From NCBI GenBank assembly GCA_024278275.1, contig JAJRTN010000118.1:1-64000 (forward strand): a stretch of DNA of 64,000 bases, in the 5' to 3' direction. Within the stretch, counting starts at the first letter, position 1; each line of letters starts with the position of its first letter. The position numbers and the translations under genes are program-made. Under the pieces are notes generated by a model. The model saw only the letters and a program-made list of their open reading frames with translations, did no database searches and had not been told where the DNA came from. Shown one piece after another: positions 31,175-40,471 of this stretch. Origin of the DNA: Candidatus Hydrogenedentota bacterium (GTDB lineage: Bacteria > Hydrogenedentota > Hydrogenedentia > Hydrogenedentales > JAJRTN01).

Positions 31175-31984
31175 GTGTTCTTCGACCTGATGATTCTACT
31201 TGGCTGCGCCCTGGTTACGGTGGCCGCCGTCCGGCTGCTGGTGATCCGGGGCATCGAGCGCCTCAGCGAGGCCCTTCACCTTTCCAGCAAGACGAAGGGG
31301 CAGATAATCGGTTATGCCACGAGCACGCCGGAATTGGTGGTACTGGTGGCATCGGCGTTCGCGGGCGTTTTCAAAGCGGGTTTCTGGAACATCGCTTCGT
31401 CCAATATCATCAACATATTTCTTTTTCTCGGCGCCGTGCTGGTGTACCGGCAGCAGATGAAGCTTTTCAGCCTGCGTTTCCTGGACGAAGTTTTTTTCGG
31501 CATCTGCTCTGTTGCGGCTCCGCTGGTGCTGTTTTGGGCCGACACGCCCTTGACCCCCTTCGTGGCGTTAGGACTGCTGGCGGCGTTCTTCGTCTACAAG
31601 GCGGGCGACCGGCTCTTCAACCAGAAACCCGGCGCTGAGACGGCGCCCGCACCGGTAAGAGGCAGCGTGACGCTGGGCATCCTTTACCTCGTTCTGGGAC
31701 TGGCGTTGATCATCGTCGCGGGCCGCTACCTGGGCGACAGTGCCGGCACGCTCGTGAAGGAGGCGGGAACGCCTCCCTGGCTGGTCGGCTGGGTACTCGG
31801 ACTCATCACCTCCATACCGGAAATGGCGTCCTTCTTCGAAATCTTCCGCCTGTCCAAAAAGCGCCAACAACTGCACCTCAAGGAAGACATGCAGCAGGCC
31901 CTCGACGCCCTTGTCGCGTCGAACATGTGTAACCTGGGAATCATCCTGGCGGTGGGGATATTGGTCTACACCTTTTTCGGCTAA
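31175..31984 (+). CDS. sodium/calcium exchanger (CaCA) family membrane protein
   Basis: 269-residue polytopic antiporter with the two inverted alpha-repeats of the CaCA superfamily. Alpha-1 is GYATSTPELVV with the partner ASSNIINIF; alpha-2 is LITSIPEMASFF with ALVASNMCNLG. The acidic residues in TPE and IPE are the expected cation ligands. The protein is shorter than typical YrbG-type exchangers (about 320). GTG 31175 is chosen because AAAGGAG lies six bases upstream. Ion specificity cannot be told. It converges on gnd with a repeat-derived hairpin between. Confidence 0.87.
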   Translation: MFFDLMILLGCALVTVAAVRLLVIRGIERLSEALHLSSKTKGQIIGYATSTPELVVLVASAFAGVFKAGFWNIASSNIINIFLFLGAVLVYRQQMKLFSLRFLDEVFFGICSVAAPLVLFWADTPLTPFVALGLLAAFFVYKAGDRLFNQKPGAETAPAPVRGSVTLGILYLVLGLALIIVAGRYLGDSAGTLVKEAGTPPWLVGWVLGLITSIPEMASFFEIFRLSKKRQQLHLKEDMQQALDALVASNMCNLGIILAVGILVYTFFG

Positions 31985-32048
31985 ACGGGACGGAGAAGGA
32001 TTGAAGCACGGAGGCACAGGGGGCCCAGGGCGAAAGGCCAGGCTTTCA

Positions 32049-32095
32049 TGGACGTAATGGACCCAGTGGACTGGTGTTTCAGTCCACTGGGTCCT
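32049..32095. terminator. 15-bp perfect hairpin built from 9-bp-period TGGAC repeats
   Basis: TGGAC begins at 32049, 32058 and 32067, and GTCCA/GTCCT begins at 32082 and 32091, all 9 bp apart. They form a perfect 15-bp stem (32059-32073 with 32080-32094) and a GTGTTT loop. It lies between the converging exchanger and gnd genes, so it probably terminates both transcripts. Confidence 0.75.
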
Positions 32096-32148
32096 GCACC
32101 GGTCATTTCGGGAATGCCGGCGAATCACTCGGGGTTTGCCCCGTTTCC

Positions 32149-33600
32149 TTACACCACGTAGGTCGAGGCCGCCGTGTCGCCGCCGCGGCCGGTCCAGTTG
32201 GTGTGGAAGAACTCGCCGCGCGGCTTGTCCACGCGCTCGTAGGTGTGGGCGCCGAAGTAGTCCCGCTGGGCCTGGAGCAGGTTCGCGGGCAGGCGTTCGC
32301 TGCGGTAACCATCGTAGTAGGCGAGGGCCGCGCTGATGGCGGGCACGGGAATGCCCATGTGTATCGCCGCCACGACCACGCGCCGCCACGCGGCCTGGGC
32401 GTTCTCCAGCGCGTTCTTGAAGAAGGGATCGAGCATGAGGTTGACCAAGTTCGGGTCGTTGTCGAAGGCCTCCTTGATTTTGCCGAGGAAAACGGAGCGA
32501 ATGATGCAACCGCCGCGCCACATGAGGGCGATGCCGCCGTTGTTCAGGTTCCAGCCGTAGGTTTCAGCGGCGGCGCGCATGAGCTGATAGCCCTGGGCAT
32601 AGCTGACGATCTTCGAGGCGTAGAGTGCCTGACGCAGGTCGTCCACGAGCGCCTTCTTATCGCCGTCGAAACCGGGGGCCTGGGCCGTGAGCACCTTTGA
32701 CGCCGCGACGCGTTCCTCTTTCAGCGCCGAAAGGCACCGCGCGAACACGGCTTCGCCAATGAGCGTGAGCGGTTGTCCCTCGTCGAGCGCCGCCATGGCG
32801 GTCCATTTTCCCGTGCCCTTCTGGCCCGCCGTGTCGAGGATGAGATCCACCGTGGCATTACCCTCCTCGTCCCGGTAGCCGAGAATGTCACGGGTTATTT
32901 CAATGAGATAGCTGTCCAGCTCGCCCTTGTTCCACTCCGCGAAAACCTGGTGCATCTCCTCGTTTGACAGGCCCAGGCCATGCTTCATGATCTGGTAGGT
33001 TTCGCAGATCATCTGCATGTCGCCGTACTCGATGCCATTGTGCACCATTTTGACGAAGTGTCCCGCGCCATCCTGGCCGACCCATTCGCAGCAGGGTTCG
33101 CCCGCCTCGGTATGGGCCGAGATGGCCTGGAAAATGGGCTTCACGTGATCCCACGCGGCTGGAGAACCGCCGGGCATGATGGACGGTCCGAGCAACGCGC
33201 CTTCCTCGCCGCCGCTCACACCGGTGCCGATGTAGAGCAGGCCCTTTTCCTCCACCAGCCTGGTCCGGCGGATGGTGTCGGGGAAGTGACTGTTGCCGCC
33301 GTCGATGATGATATCGCCCGCTTCAAGGTGGGGAATAAGCTGATCGATGAAGGCATCCACCGGCGCCCCCGCCTTGACGAGCATCATCACCTTGCGTGGA
33401 CGTTTGAGACTGGCGCAGAGTTCCTCGATGCTGTGGCAGCCGTGAAAGTTCTTGCCCGCGCCCCGGCCGGTGATGAAAGCATCCACTTTCTCCACCGTCC
33501 GGTTGTACACCGCCACGGAAAAGCCCTTGCTCTCCATGTTCAGCACCAGGTTTTCACCCATCACCGCAAGGCCGATAAGGCCAATATCCATTTCCGGCAT
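32149..33600 (-). CDS. gnd: 6-phosphogluconate dehydrogenase, decarboxylating
   Basis: Oxidative pentose phosphate enzyme converting 6-phosphogluconate to ribulose-5-phosphate, CO2 and NADPH. The N-terminal [13 protein letters not shown] and YNRT motifs bind the cofactor. [10 protein letters not shown], the [21 protein letters not shown] signature region, [23 protein letters not shown] and the C-terminal [13 protein letters not shown] are all as expected. ATG 33600 has AAGGAG upstream and gives 483 residues, the full-length homodimeric form. The 368-bp gap upstream contains GTCATTGCG repeats but no gene. Confidence 0.97.
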   Translation of the reverse strand: MPEMDIGLIGLAVMGENLVLNMESKGFSVAVYNRTVEKVDAFITGRGAGKNFHGCHSIEELCASLKRPRKVMMLVKAGAPVDAFIDQLIPHLEAGDIIIDGGNSHFPDTIRRTRLVEEKGLLYIGTGVSGGEEGALLGPSIMPGGSPAAWDHVKPIFQAISAHTEAGEPCCEWVGQDGAGHFVKMVHNGIEYGDMQMICETYQIMKHGLGLSNEEMHQVFAEWNKGELDSYLIEITRDILGYRDEEGNATVDLILDTAGQKGTGKWTAMAALDEGQPLTLIGEAVFARCLSALKEERVAASKVLTAQAPGFDGDKKALVDDLRQALYASKIVSYAQGYQLMRAAAETYGWNLNNGGIALMWRGGCIIRSVFLGKIKEAFDNDPNLVNLMLDPFFKNALENAQAAWRRVVVAAIHMGIPVPAISAALAYYDGYRSERLPANLLQAQRDYFGAHTYERVDKPRGEFFHTNWTGRGGDTAASTYVV

Positions 33601-33729
33601 GATGTTCGATTCTCCTTCCTGCTTGCGAACGTATCGCGCCACAAAGGCGCGGGAAACACGGGGGATCGGTAACCCGGTGATTCTAGCACGCATCAACCGT
33701 ATGTCACCAGACGACAAATAGACGAAAGG

Positions 33730-33826
33730 CGCAATGACGCGGTACTCCCGCACAAGGAAGTGTGTAACCTTTCACGCCTTTCATAGCCCGTCATTGCGAA
33801 GGAGCCTCGGCGATCGTGGTAATCCG
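33730..33826. repeat. inverted pair of GTCATTGCGA extragenic repeats
   Basis: CGCAATGACG at 33730-33739 and its exact complement at 33789-33798 flank about 50 bases. The right copy continues with AAGGAGCCTC and ends near GGTAATCCGGG. This is the common GTCATTGCGAGGAG...GCAATCC extragenic repeat arranged as an opposed pair (BIME-like). Confidence 0.6.
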
Positions 33827-33968
33827 GGCATCCCAAAGACACGCCTTTACACCAGGTTGCCGTGTCACTGTACGCGTACCGCGCTTCCTTCCTCGCCATA
33901 ACGGACAAGGAAGACCGTACAGGGCTGCGCGGAAGTGTTCCGGTGGTATTCGACCGAAAAGCGCCCGC

Positions 33969-35144
33969 TCAATCTTCCTGGAGGCGCTTTTTCTCTTCGC
34001 CTTTGAGCAGGGCGTGGGCCTCGGCCAGGGCGGCGGGGATTTGGGCCGCGTTCGGGGAATCGCGAAGGCATTCCGCGAGGTCCCGCGGATCCAGGTCGCC
34101 GGCCTGCTGGCCGGGGAACCAACTGCCGCCATTGCCGAGCAGGTTGTAGCGCATCTTGCCGTATTCCACCATGTCGAAGGCCACGGCGAGATTGCGCAGG
34201 CGCAAGATCATGGGGATGTTGACCTCGCCGGGCGTATCTTGCCATTCGGGCAGTCCGTCGCGCCAGGTGCGTGCCCATTCCACGCCGAGGGCTTCTTCCA
34301 TGGCTGTGTTCAACCGGGCCACAATGGGGGCCACGAGTTCGGCGGCCTGCTCGGGGGATTCGAGGCGGTCGGCCATCTCGACCTGGGGGTCGAATTCGGC
34401 GGGAACGGCAATACCGCAACTGAGGGTGTGTACCTCGGGGTGGGAGAGGCAGAACAGCCCGTTGAAAACGAGCGGATGCAGGGGCGCGCAGCATTGGGAG
34501 AACTTCTCCGTGGGCCTGAAAAGCATGCCGCCTTTCTCATTGGGGCTGATGATGAACACGCCCATGTCGCGGGCCGCGGCCGCCTGCACGGCGGGCCAGT
34601 TCTCCTGGTAGATCCAGAAGTAGTGGAGGTTCACATACTCGAAAAGATCCGTTTCGATGGCCCGGATGATGTCGGCGCACGCGCCATGGGTCGAGAAACC
34701 GATATGGCGTATACGGCCCGATTTCTTCCATTCCGCCGCTTTGTCATAACATTTCAGCGTTCGCTCCAGGGATTCGGCGTCGTTGATGCCATGAAAGGCG
34801 AAGAGGTCGATGTAATCCAGGTGGAGCAGGCTCATGGAACGCTCAAAGGCTGCCTCGAAAGCGGCGACATCATCGTTGGGGCCAACCTTGGTCTGAACGA
34901 TGATTTCATCGCGGGGGAGTTGGGGCAGGATCTTTCCGAGCTGATACTCGCTGCATCCATAGCCGCGGGCGGTCTCGATGTGGTTGATACCAAGATCGAG
35001 GGCGCGGCGAATGCAGGCTTCGACGTTGCGCTGGCTTTCCTCGGAAACTTCCTCCACGTCTTCCCACTTCTCCTGATAGCGCATGCCGCCACAACTCACG
35101 ACGGGAATCTGTAGTTCGGTCTTGCCAAATCGACGGTATTTCAT
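33969..35144 (-). CDS. aldo/keto reductase, HIETARGYG subfamily
   Basis: 391-residue aldo/keto reductase fold protein. The usual FDTAxxYG catalytic block reads HIETARGYG, with Glu in place of Asp. The lysine block is VQTKVG and the histidine block DLFAFHGIN. A C-terminal extension of about 90 residues after the barrel (REPs such as MRYNLLGNGGSWFPG) is present but lacks the ferredoxin-like cysteines seen in some long AKRs. ATG 35144 is preceded by AGGAG; the frame continues upstream to 35240 without a better site. It follows the MobA-fusion gene after 108 bp on the same strand. Substrate unknown. Confidence 0.82.
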   Translation of the reverse strand: MKYRRFGKTELQIPVVSCGGMRYQEKWEDVEEVSEESQRNVEACIRRALDLGINHIETARGYGCSEYQLGKILPQLPRDEIIVQTKVGPNDDVAAFEAAFERSMSLLHLDYIDLFAFHGINDAESLERTLKCYDKAAEWKKSGRIRHIGFSTHGACADIIRAIETDLFEYVNLHYFWIYQENWPAVQAAAARDMGVFIISPNEKGGMLFRPTEKFSQCCAPLHPLVFNGLFCLSHPEVHTLSCGIAVPAEFDPQVEMADRLESPEQAAELVAPIVARLNTAMEEALGVEWARTWRDGLPEWQDTPGEVNIPMILRLRNLAVAFDMVEYGKMRYNLLGNGGSWFPGQQAGDLDPRDLAECLRDSPNAAQIPAALAEAHALLKGEEKKRLQED

Positions 35145-35252
35145 GGTCACTCCTGAAAAATCGGCTTCCTCAATCACATCACACAACACGCCCCGAAGGA
35201 ACCACCATATTGCCCCATGTCGGTGGTAAACGCAAGTCACCGGCGGAAAGGT

Positions 35253-36392
35253 TTATCCCCCCTCTTCTCGCTTGTGAGCCGCCATATAGGCTTCATAATC
35301 CTCCGGGCGGTTGAGGTTACGGGGCCAATCGGTCTCCGGCAGGGGGAAATAATGGATGAGGGCGTCTTTGAAAACACTTCTTACCTTGCCTTCGCCGGCG
35401 GACAGGGCCGCCTCCATCCCGGGAAGCAAACGCCTGCGGTAGAGGGCGAAAAGGGGCTCCAGGCGGCCTTTCTCCGTTGTGGGCACCACGGCGTCGAACC
35501 CGTCCGACGCCCGGAGCATCCCGCGAAGGGCCCGCATACTCGGGTTGGGTATGTCACAGGCCACCACCAGGTTCAAGTCGTGATGGGAGGCTTTGAGGGC
35601 GGAGGCGATGCCCATGAGCGGCCCCTGTCCGGGGAGGGCGTCCACCACGAACTCCGCATCCAATTCCCCATGCTTTCCGGGGTCGTTGGTACTCACCAGG
35701 AGCTGTCGCACCCAGGGGCGCAGGACGTTGCAGAGGCGCGCCGCCATGGGTACGCCCTGGATGGGCAGGAGGCTTTTGTCGCGTCCCATGCGGGTGCTCT
35801 CCCCGCCCGCGAGGATGATGGCGGCGGCGTCTTCCCGCAGTACCCACCGGTCATCGAGCAGGTCCAGGTCGGCCAGGGCCCGGGCAAAGGCGTCGCTCCG
35901 TGAGATGACCAGGCGATCCACCTGCTTGAGAACGCGTGCCGCGGAGTCTTTGATGGGCGCGGATGCGCGGCGCTTCATCATGACGAACAAACCGGGTTCC
36001 AGCACCGTGCGAAGGCTGTTGGATTCGCAGACGATGGGGATGCCCGCGCTGATCATGGCGAGCACGGCGTCCATGCCTTCCACCAGGTGATCCCGAAGCA
36101 CGCGGAGCCAATAGACCCGGGTGGCCCCGGCGTCGAGGAGACGCATCGTGTCTTTTTCAGGCCCCGCGTGGGTCTCTTCCGTGATGAGATAGGGACCGGT
36201 CAGGGAGGAACAGACCCCGCACCCCGCGCCACCACGTGGACAAGCGCCGTCCGCCTTGTCCACGGCGGTTACCTTGAGACCAACAACGGGGCCTTGCGGG
36301 GCGAACTTACGGATCACGGCGGTGGCAAACTCGGTTTTGCCCACGTTTCGGCCGGTGGACCCGATCATCAGCATATTCGGGGCGTAGCGCAT
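35253..36392 (-). CDS. mobA: P-loop (MobB-like) domain fused to MobA molybdenum-cofactor guanylyltransferase
   Basis: 379-residue fusion. Residues 1-185 contain a P-loop at 11-20 (GSTGRNVGKT) of the MobB/Mrp-like kind and a Cys-rich insert CPRGGAGCGVC (Cys51, 58, 61). Residues from about 188 form MobA, with the nucleotidyltransferase motif ILAGGESTRMGRDKSLLP and the later ACDIPNPS, which link GMP to molybdopterin for bis-MGD enzymes. The start at 36392 lies one base after the stop of wtpC, with AAGGAT before it, so it is coupled to the Wtp transporter operon. MobB and MobA are usually separate proteins; here the order is P-loop first. Confidence 0.87.
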   Translation of the reverse strand: MRYAPNMLMIGSTGRNVGKTEFATAVIRKFAPQGPVVGLKVTAVDKADGACPRGGAGCGVCSSLTGPYLITEETHAGPEKDTMRLLDAGATRVYWLRVLRDHLVEGMDAVLAMISAGIPIVCESNSLRTVLEPGLFVMMKRRASAPIKDSAARVLKQVDRLVISRSDAFARALADLDLLDDRWVLREDAAAIILAGGESTRMGRDKSLLPIQGVPMAARLCNVLRPWVRQLLVSTNDPGKHGELDAEFVVDALPGQGPLMGIASALKASHHDLNLVVACDIPNPSMRALRGMLRASDGFDAVVPTTEKGRLEPLFALYRRRLLPGMEAALSAGEGKVRSVFKDALIHYFPLPETDWPRNLNRPEDYEAYMAAHKREEGG

Positions 36393-36393
36393 G

Positions 36394-37446
36394 TTAATCC
36401 TTGATAAACCGGGCCGCGGCCGGGGCGAAAGCCACCCATACCCGGTCACCCGGAACAAGCTTCGGGCTGCCGGCCCTCCCGTGGGGCAGGAGCGCGGAAA
36501 TCTCGACACCGGTATCCACGATGACCTCGTCACCCTCCGGCGCGGGGATCAGGTCCACCACGGTTCCGGGCAGGGCGTTCGTCCCGTGTGGCGGTTCCGT
36601 GCGCGAAAGCGACACGTCCTGGCCGCGCAGCACCACGTGACCCGTGCCCGCCGTGTCCTCCGTGGTAATCACGAAGGTGACGCTTTGGGTGACAAAAACC
36701 GCTTTCCCATGGCCCGCGTCCTTTGTCAGGCGTCCGGCAAAACAATTCCGGAAGCCGGTAAACCGGGCCACGAAGGGCGTTTTTGGATCCTGAAAGACTT
36801 GCCGGGGTGATCCTACCTGAACCATGCGTCCGGCCTCCAGGATCCCCACGTGGCTCGCCAGGGAGATGGCTTCTTCGTAGTCGTGGGTCACGTGGATCAC
36901 GGTCAAACCTTTTCGCTTCACTTTTCGCAGCAGGGACCGCATGGCCGCGCGGGCTTCGCCATCGAGGGCGACCAGCGGCTCGTCGAGGAGGAGGCAACGG
37001 GGCTCCACGGCCAGGCATCGCGCCATGGCGACCCGTTGCGCCTCACCGCCGGAGAGCGTGCCCGGATAGCGGGTGAGGAGGTGATCCGCCCCGGCTTCAA
37101 CGGCCAGGCGGCGCACCCGTTCCGTGATCTCGCGGCGGCTCAGGTTCCGGCCATGAAGTCCGTAGGCGATGTTCCGCGCCACCGTCATGTGCGGGAAAAG
37201 CGCGGGGTCCTGGAAGACTGCGGCCATGTTTCGGTGCTGCATGGGCGCGCGGGTGATATCCACGCCGTCGAGGAAGATGCTTCCCCGGGCGGCGGGGGTG
37301 ACGCCCGCGAGAATCTCCATGAGCACGGATTTTCCCACGCCGGATACGCCCAGCAGCACGAAGTAATCCCCCGTATCGACATCGAAGGAGACCTCCCTCA
37401 ACGCGAAGGGGCCGATTGTCTTGGCGATGTTCCTAACGCTCAGCAT
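36394..37446 (-). CDS. wtpC: tungstate/molybdate ABC transporter ATP-binding protein
   Basis: 350-residue ATPase of the ModC/WtpC group that powers oxyanion import. Walker A is GVSGVGKS, the signature LSGGEAQRVAMARC, and Walker B LLLDEP, followed by the switch His in VIHVTHDYEEA. The C-terminal region (about 240-350) is the TOBE/regulatory domain that in this family senses oxyanion. It overlaps wtpB by 14 bp upstream and is followed directly by the mobA fusion. The Wtp name rests on the binding protein of the same operon. Confidence 0.9.
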   Translation of the reverse strand: MLSVRNIAKTIGPFALREVSFDVDTGDYFVLLGVSGVGKSVLMEILAGVTPAARGSIFLDGVDITRAPMQHRNMAAVFQDPALFPHMTVARNIAYGLHGRNLSRREITERVRRLAVEAGADHLLTRYPGTLSGGEAQRVAMARCLAVEPRCLLLDEPLVALDGEARAAMRSLLRKVKRKGLTVIHVTHDYEEAISLASHVGILEAGRMVQVGSPRQVFQDPKTPFVARFTGFRNCFAGRLTKDAGHGKAVFVTQSVTFVITTEDTAGTGHVVLRGQDVSLSRTEPPHGTNALPGTVVDLIPAPEGDEVIVDTGVEISALLPHGRAGSPKLVPGDRVWVAFAPAAARFIKD

Positions 37447-38236
37447 CGAGACGATCCCGCGCCAGAAGCCGCGCCACGAGAAAGATCAGCAGGCAGACCC
37501 CCACGAACAGGACCGACGCCGGGCGGGCGTAGCGCAGCCCCCAGGCGCCAAAGCGTTCGTAGATAAGGACGGGGGTGATCATGGGGTGGTAGGCCACCAT
37601 GACCACCGCCCCGAATTCGCTCAGGCCCCGTGCCCACATGAGCACCAGCCCGGAGAGAATGGACCGCCAGGCGAGGGGCATGGAAATGGTCAGGAATACA
37701 CGCAGCGGCGAGGCACCGAGTGACCGGGCGGCCTTCTCGTAGCGTTCCGGCACGGCGCTGAAACCATCGCGGGCGGCATTCACCAGGAAAGGCACGCTCA
37801 CGAAGGCCATGGCGACCATGATTCCGGGGGCGCCGCCGACAAAGGGTATGCCCGCGCGGTCCGCCACGCCGCCGATCAGGCTGTCGCGGGACAGTACGCC
37901 CAGCAGGGCGATGCCGGCCGCCGTGTGGGGGATGACGATGGGCAGATCGACCACGGCGAGAATGAGGCGTTTCAGCGGGAACGTTAGGCGTGCCAGGAGA
38001 TAGGCGAAGGGTATGGCGCACACCGCCAGCAGGAGGGTGCCCGCCAGGGAAGTCCAAAGGGTGAGGAGGATGCTCCGCCGCATCTCCGGGTCGGCGGCGG
38101 TATCGGCCAGGTCCGCGACGGGCGTGTGGAACGCCATGCCGACGAGGGGGGCCAGGATGAACAGCAGGACCACGCCTCCCAGGAAGGAGAAGACGAGGTG
38201 CATCGGATCGGGGCTGCGCCAGCGACCGGTCATCAA
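37433..38236 (-). CDS. wtpB: tungstate/molybdate ABC transporter permease
   Basis: 267-residue inner-membrane permease with about six hydrophobic segments. The EAA loop that contacts the ATPase is visible as YEKAARSLGASPLRVFLTISMPLAW-like sequence near residue 165. The blocks LPIVIPHTAAGIALL and RGLSEFGAVV are typical of ModB/WtpB permeases. Start and stop overlap wtpA (4 bp) and wtpC (14 bp), indicating tight translational coupling in the order A-B-C. Confidence 0.92.
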   Translation of the reverse strand: MMTGRWRSPDPMHLVFSFLGGVVLLFILAPLVGMAFHTPVADLADTAADPEMRRSILLTLWTSLAGTLLLAVCAIPFAYLLARLTFPLKRLILAVVDLPIVIPHTAAGIALLGVLSRDSLIGGVADRAGIPFVGGAPGIMVAMAFVSVPFLVNAARDGFSAVPERYEKAARSLGASPLRVFLTISMPLAWRSILSGLVLMWARGLSEFGAVVMVAYHPMITPVLIYERFGAWGLRYARPASVLFVGVCLLIFLVARLLARDRLDAER

Positions 38237-39234
38237 GGCCGTTCCTCCCGCGCGAAACGTTTCAGGGCTTCGGGGAGATGGGCGTAGGTGGCACTGGGCG
38301 AGGTCACGAGCGAAGGTTGACCGTGGCGCTCCAGGATGGGCATGCCCTTCCGCGGATCCAGCAGAAAGGACACGAACGCCAGGGCCATTTCCGGGTCGGG
38401 CGCATTGTTGGGAATGGTGACCCCATACACCATGGGCTCGCCGGCCTTGGTGACCGTCTCACCCGGGTTCTTTCCCGAGATGTCCACGGTAACGGTACGG
38501 TAGTGCTCCGCCAGCGCGGGGTCCTGAAGATTGATCTCCCCTGGAAGCGTCAATATCTCCAATCCATGTTGAACCGCAACGGACCGGTAAATGAAGACAT
38601 AATCGATGTTGTGCGTTTCGAGCAAAGCCAGCAGGTCGGTTTCCTTGGGACGGATGTTGCGGCGGTTCTTGGCCAGCAAGGCGGCGGCCAAGCCTTCCCG
38701 TTCATAGTATGCTTCCGCCAGCTTGATGGTCAGCACAGTCCGGTAACCGCAGGGGTCGGAATCGGGCTCGGAACGGCCGTAATCCACTTGCTCATCCAAC
38801 AGTATGGCCGGCCAATTCTCCCGGTTTATCTCACCCCCCCGGCGTGATGTTTTCGTGTAGGCGATAACCATCTCGTTCCCCGCGAATTTAATGCACCATG
38901 GGGCAAACTCGGGAACAAGGAGGGTATTGATCACCGTGTAATCCGCCGAAGCGAAGACATCGCACCCACGGCCCAGTTCTGAAATCTTCCGCGCGCATTC
39001 CCGGCTTCCGGCCGCTTCCATGAGTACCTTCACGTTCGGGTAGGTCAAACGAAAAGCCGCCACCACGTCCTTCATGGGCACGGTCAAGCTGCCGGCATGG
39101 AAGATGGTCAGGGAACGTTCCTCCGGGTTGCCCGCGACATCGGGTCGGCACGCCAGGAGCAGGGCCGTCAGGCAACAAGTCATGAGTACACACAACCCAG
39201 GCAGGGTCGTGCGTGGCCGGGGGCGGGTTATCAT
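38233..39234 (-). CDS. wtpA: tungstate/molybdate-binding lipoprotein
   Basis: 333-residue periplasmic binding protein. A lipoprotein signal peptide ends with LLLAC. The mature part matches the WtpA/ModA-III pattern: TIFHAGSLTVPMKD, EAAGSRECARKISEL, CDVFASADYTVI, NEMVIAYT, DPCGYRTVL, IRPKETDLLALLE, IDYVFIYRSVA, INLQDPALAEHY and IPNNAPDPEMA. Ligand-binding residues of this group (Asp/Glu giving octahedral coordination of tungstate) fall in these blocks. ATG 39234 is used since the upstream extension to 39465 is non-homologous and lacks a ribosome site. First gene of the wtpABC-mobA operon. Confidence 0.92.
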   Translation of the reverse strand: MITRPRPRTTLPGLCVLMTCCLTALLLACRPDVAGNPEERSLTIFHAGSLTVPMKDVVAAFRLTYPNVKVLMEAAGSRECARKISELGRGCDVFASADYTVINTLLVPEFAPWCIKFAGNEMVIAYTKTSRRGGEINRENWPAILLDEQVDYGRSEPDSDPCGYRTVLTIKLAEAYYEREGLAAALLAKNRRNIRPKETDLLALLETHNIDYVFIYRSVAVQHGLEILTLPGEINLQDPALAEHYRTVTVDISGKNPGETVTKAGEPMVYGVTIPNNAPDPEMALAFVSFLLDPRKGMPILERHGQPSLVTSPSATYAHLPEALKRFAREERP

Positions 39235-39408
39235 GAAACGCTTCTTCCGAGGGTTAAACCAGCCGTTCAAAGGCGGCATGCCGCGCATATTACCCCACGG
39301 CGCCCCACGGAAGAAAACGAACGGAGCCGTCCTGCTTTCTTGGAGCAGGAAAGCGTGCTTCCGCCTTCGCTTTTGGCGGCTCCCCGCCACGTTCCACGAG
39401 AAGCGGCA

Positions 39409-39446
39409 TGGATGGAGTGGACAGGGTGGACAGGAACGCCCGTCCA
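39409..39446 (-). terminator. 9-bp-period TGGAC repeat hairpin
   Basis: TGGAT/TGGAC begins at 39409, 39418 and 39427, 9 bp apart. GTCCA at 39442 pairs with them (AGTGGAC with GTCCACT). It lies between the RHH gene (upstream) and wtpA, both on the minus strand, so it would end the RHH transcript. It is the same class as 7488-7556 and 32049-32095. Confidence 0.55.
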
Positions 39447-39586
39447 CTATACTGCTAACCCCCAAGATTGCTAAACCTGTTTGCCCTTTTCGTGGGGAAT
39501 GGGTCTAAATCATTGTGCCGTAACCTGTTGTCCGTGATGGCAAAGAAGGCGTTTCCGGCAGAGCCGAAGGCTGTTCTCTTAAGTTC

Positions 39587-39606
39587 CACAGCCGAGGGCG
39601 GCTGTG
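39587..39606. repeat. CACAGCCG palindromic extragenic repeat
   Basis: Arms CACAGCCG and CGGCTGTG enclose AGGG, a common type of extragenic palindrome. A near-copy (CAGAGCCGAAGGCTG) lies about 30 bp upstream. It is in the 547-bp gap between wtpA and the RHH gene, which holds no other supported gene. Confidence 0.5.
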
Positions 39607-39781
39607 CCACATTCAATAAAACCTCTGTGCAGTGAACGGTTTTCACTTCCTCGGGTTGCGGCCAAACCGTCGCCCTATGTCCACTCCGTCCAGGGGGCCA
39701 GACCCCGGCATCCTGATGAATGCAGGCGGAATATCTGTGTCTTGCATGCTTGCGGAGGGGGATTGAGAAATCAAGACGGCC

Positions 39782-40288
39782 CTACCCGTCCTCGTCTCCA
39801 TCCGCTTTGTCGTGAGGCAGGTTGGGTATTCTGGACAGGGCCGAGGTCAGCAGGTCGATGATCAATTGTGTTTGCGTGGTGCCTTCCCCCCTGGCGGCAA
39901 GGCGAAGCGCGGTGTGGAGTTCCGTGGGTATGCGCAGGGTGATTTTTGTCGTGTCGAAGAGGTCCTCTTTGGGAAAGGGTAAGGGCGCCGCCGGGCCGGA
40001 TGCTTCCTCTTCCCCGAACAGGTCCCCCTGACTGGGCGCTTCCGTGACGATTCCGTCCTTCGCGTCTTCGGGGAAGCAACGGGCGAGGATGGTCGTGTTG
40101 CTCATGCCCGCTTTAATCCATTCCACCAGCCGTCCCCGTCCGCCCATGGTTCGCAGATGGCGGGCAATACCGGCGGTGGTCATGGCGAATCCTGCCTGGT
40201 GGAGAAACGCCACGGCCGTCTCTCCCTCCAATCCCCGCCGGACGGCTTCCACGATTCGCTCTTGTTTCACGCGTGTGTTTCGAACCAT
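39782..40288 (-). CDS. putative regulator with C-terminal ribbon-helix-helix domain
   Basis: 168-residue protein not assigned to a named family. The N-terminal 70 residues (VRNTRVKQERIVEAVRRGLEG..., AGIARHLRTMGGRG) are basic and helical and could be a helix-turn-helix-like module. An acidic, Pro-rich linker (about 80-110) follows. The C-terminal block TTKITLRIPTELHTALRLAA (113-132) plus TQTQLIIDLLTSAL has the strand-helix-helix pattern of Arc/ParD-type DNA-binding proteins. No toxin gene is adjacent. The start at ATG 40288 has only a weak ribosome site; GTG 40387 is an alternative. Confidence 0.6.
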   Translation of the reverse strand: MVRNTRVKQERIVEAVRRGLEGETAVAFLHQAGFAMTTAGIARHLRTMGGRGRLVEWIKAGMSNTTILARCFPEDAKDGIVTEAPSQGDLFGEEEASGPAAPLPFPKEDLFDTTKITLRIPTELHTALRLAARGEGTTQTQLIIDLLTSALSRIPNLPHDKADGDEDG

Positions 40289-40437
40289 AATGGTGCCGAG
40301 CCTCTTTCGTGCTTGTACTGTTGGCGAAAGAATGATTTTCGGCGCGATCGCCACGAAATATCCGTGTGTGGTGGTTCTCCCGGTCACAACATGTTGTATG
40401 GCACGTTCAAAGGTTCTCGATTTGTAATGCCTTGTGC

Positions 40438-40465
40438 TTGAATTCGGGCCGCATTATGCTAGAAT
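40438..40465 (+). promoter_or_regulatory. sigma70-type promoter upstream of structured RNA region
   Basis: TTGAAT (40438-40443) is separated by 16 bases from TAGAAT (40460-40465). A second candidate is TTGACT at 40500 with TACAAA after 17 bases. These are the best promoter-like sequences before hpf, about 580 bp upstream of its start. Confidence 0.5.
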
Positions 40466-40471
40466 TGGATG

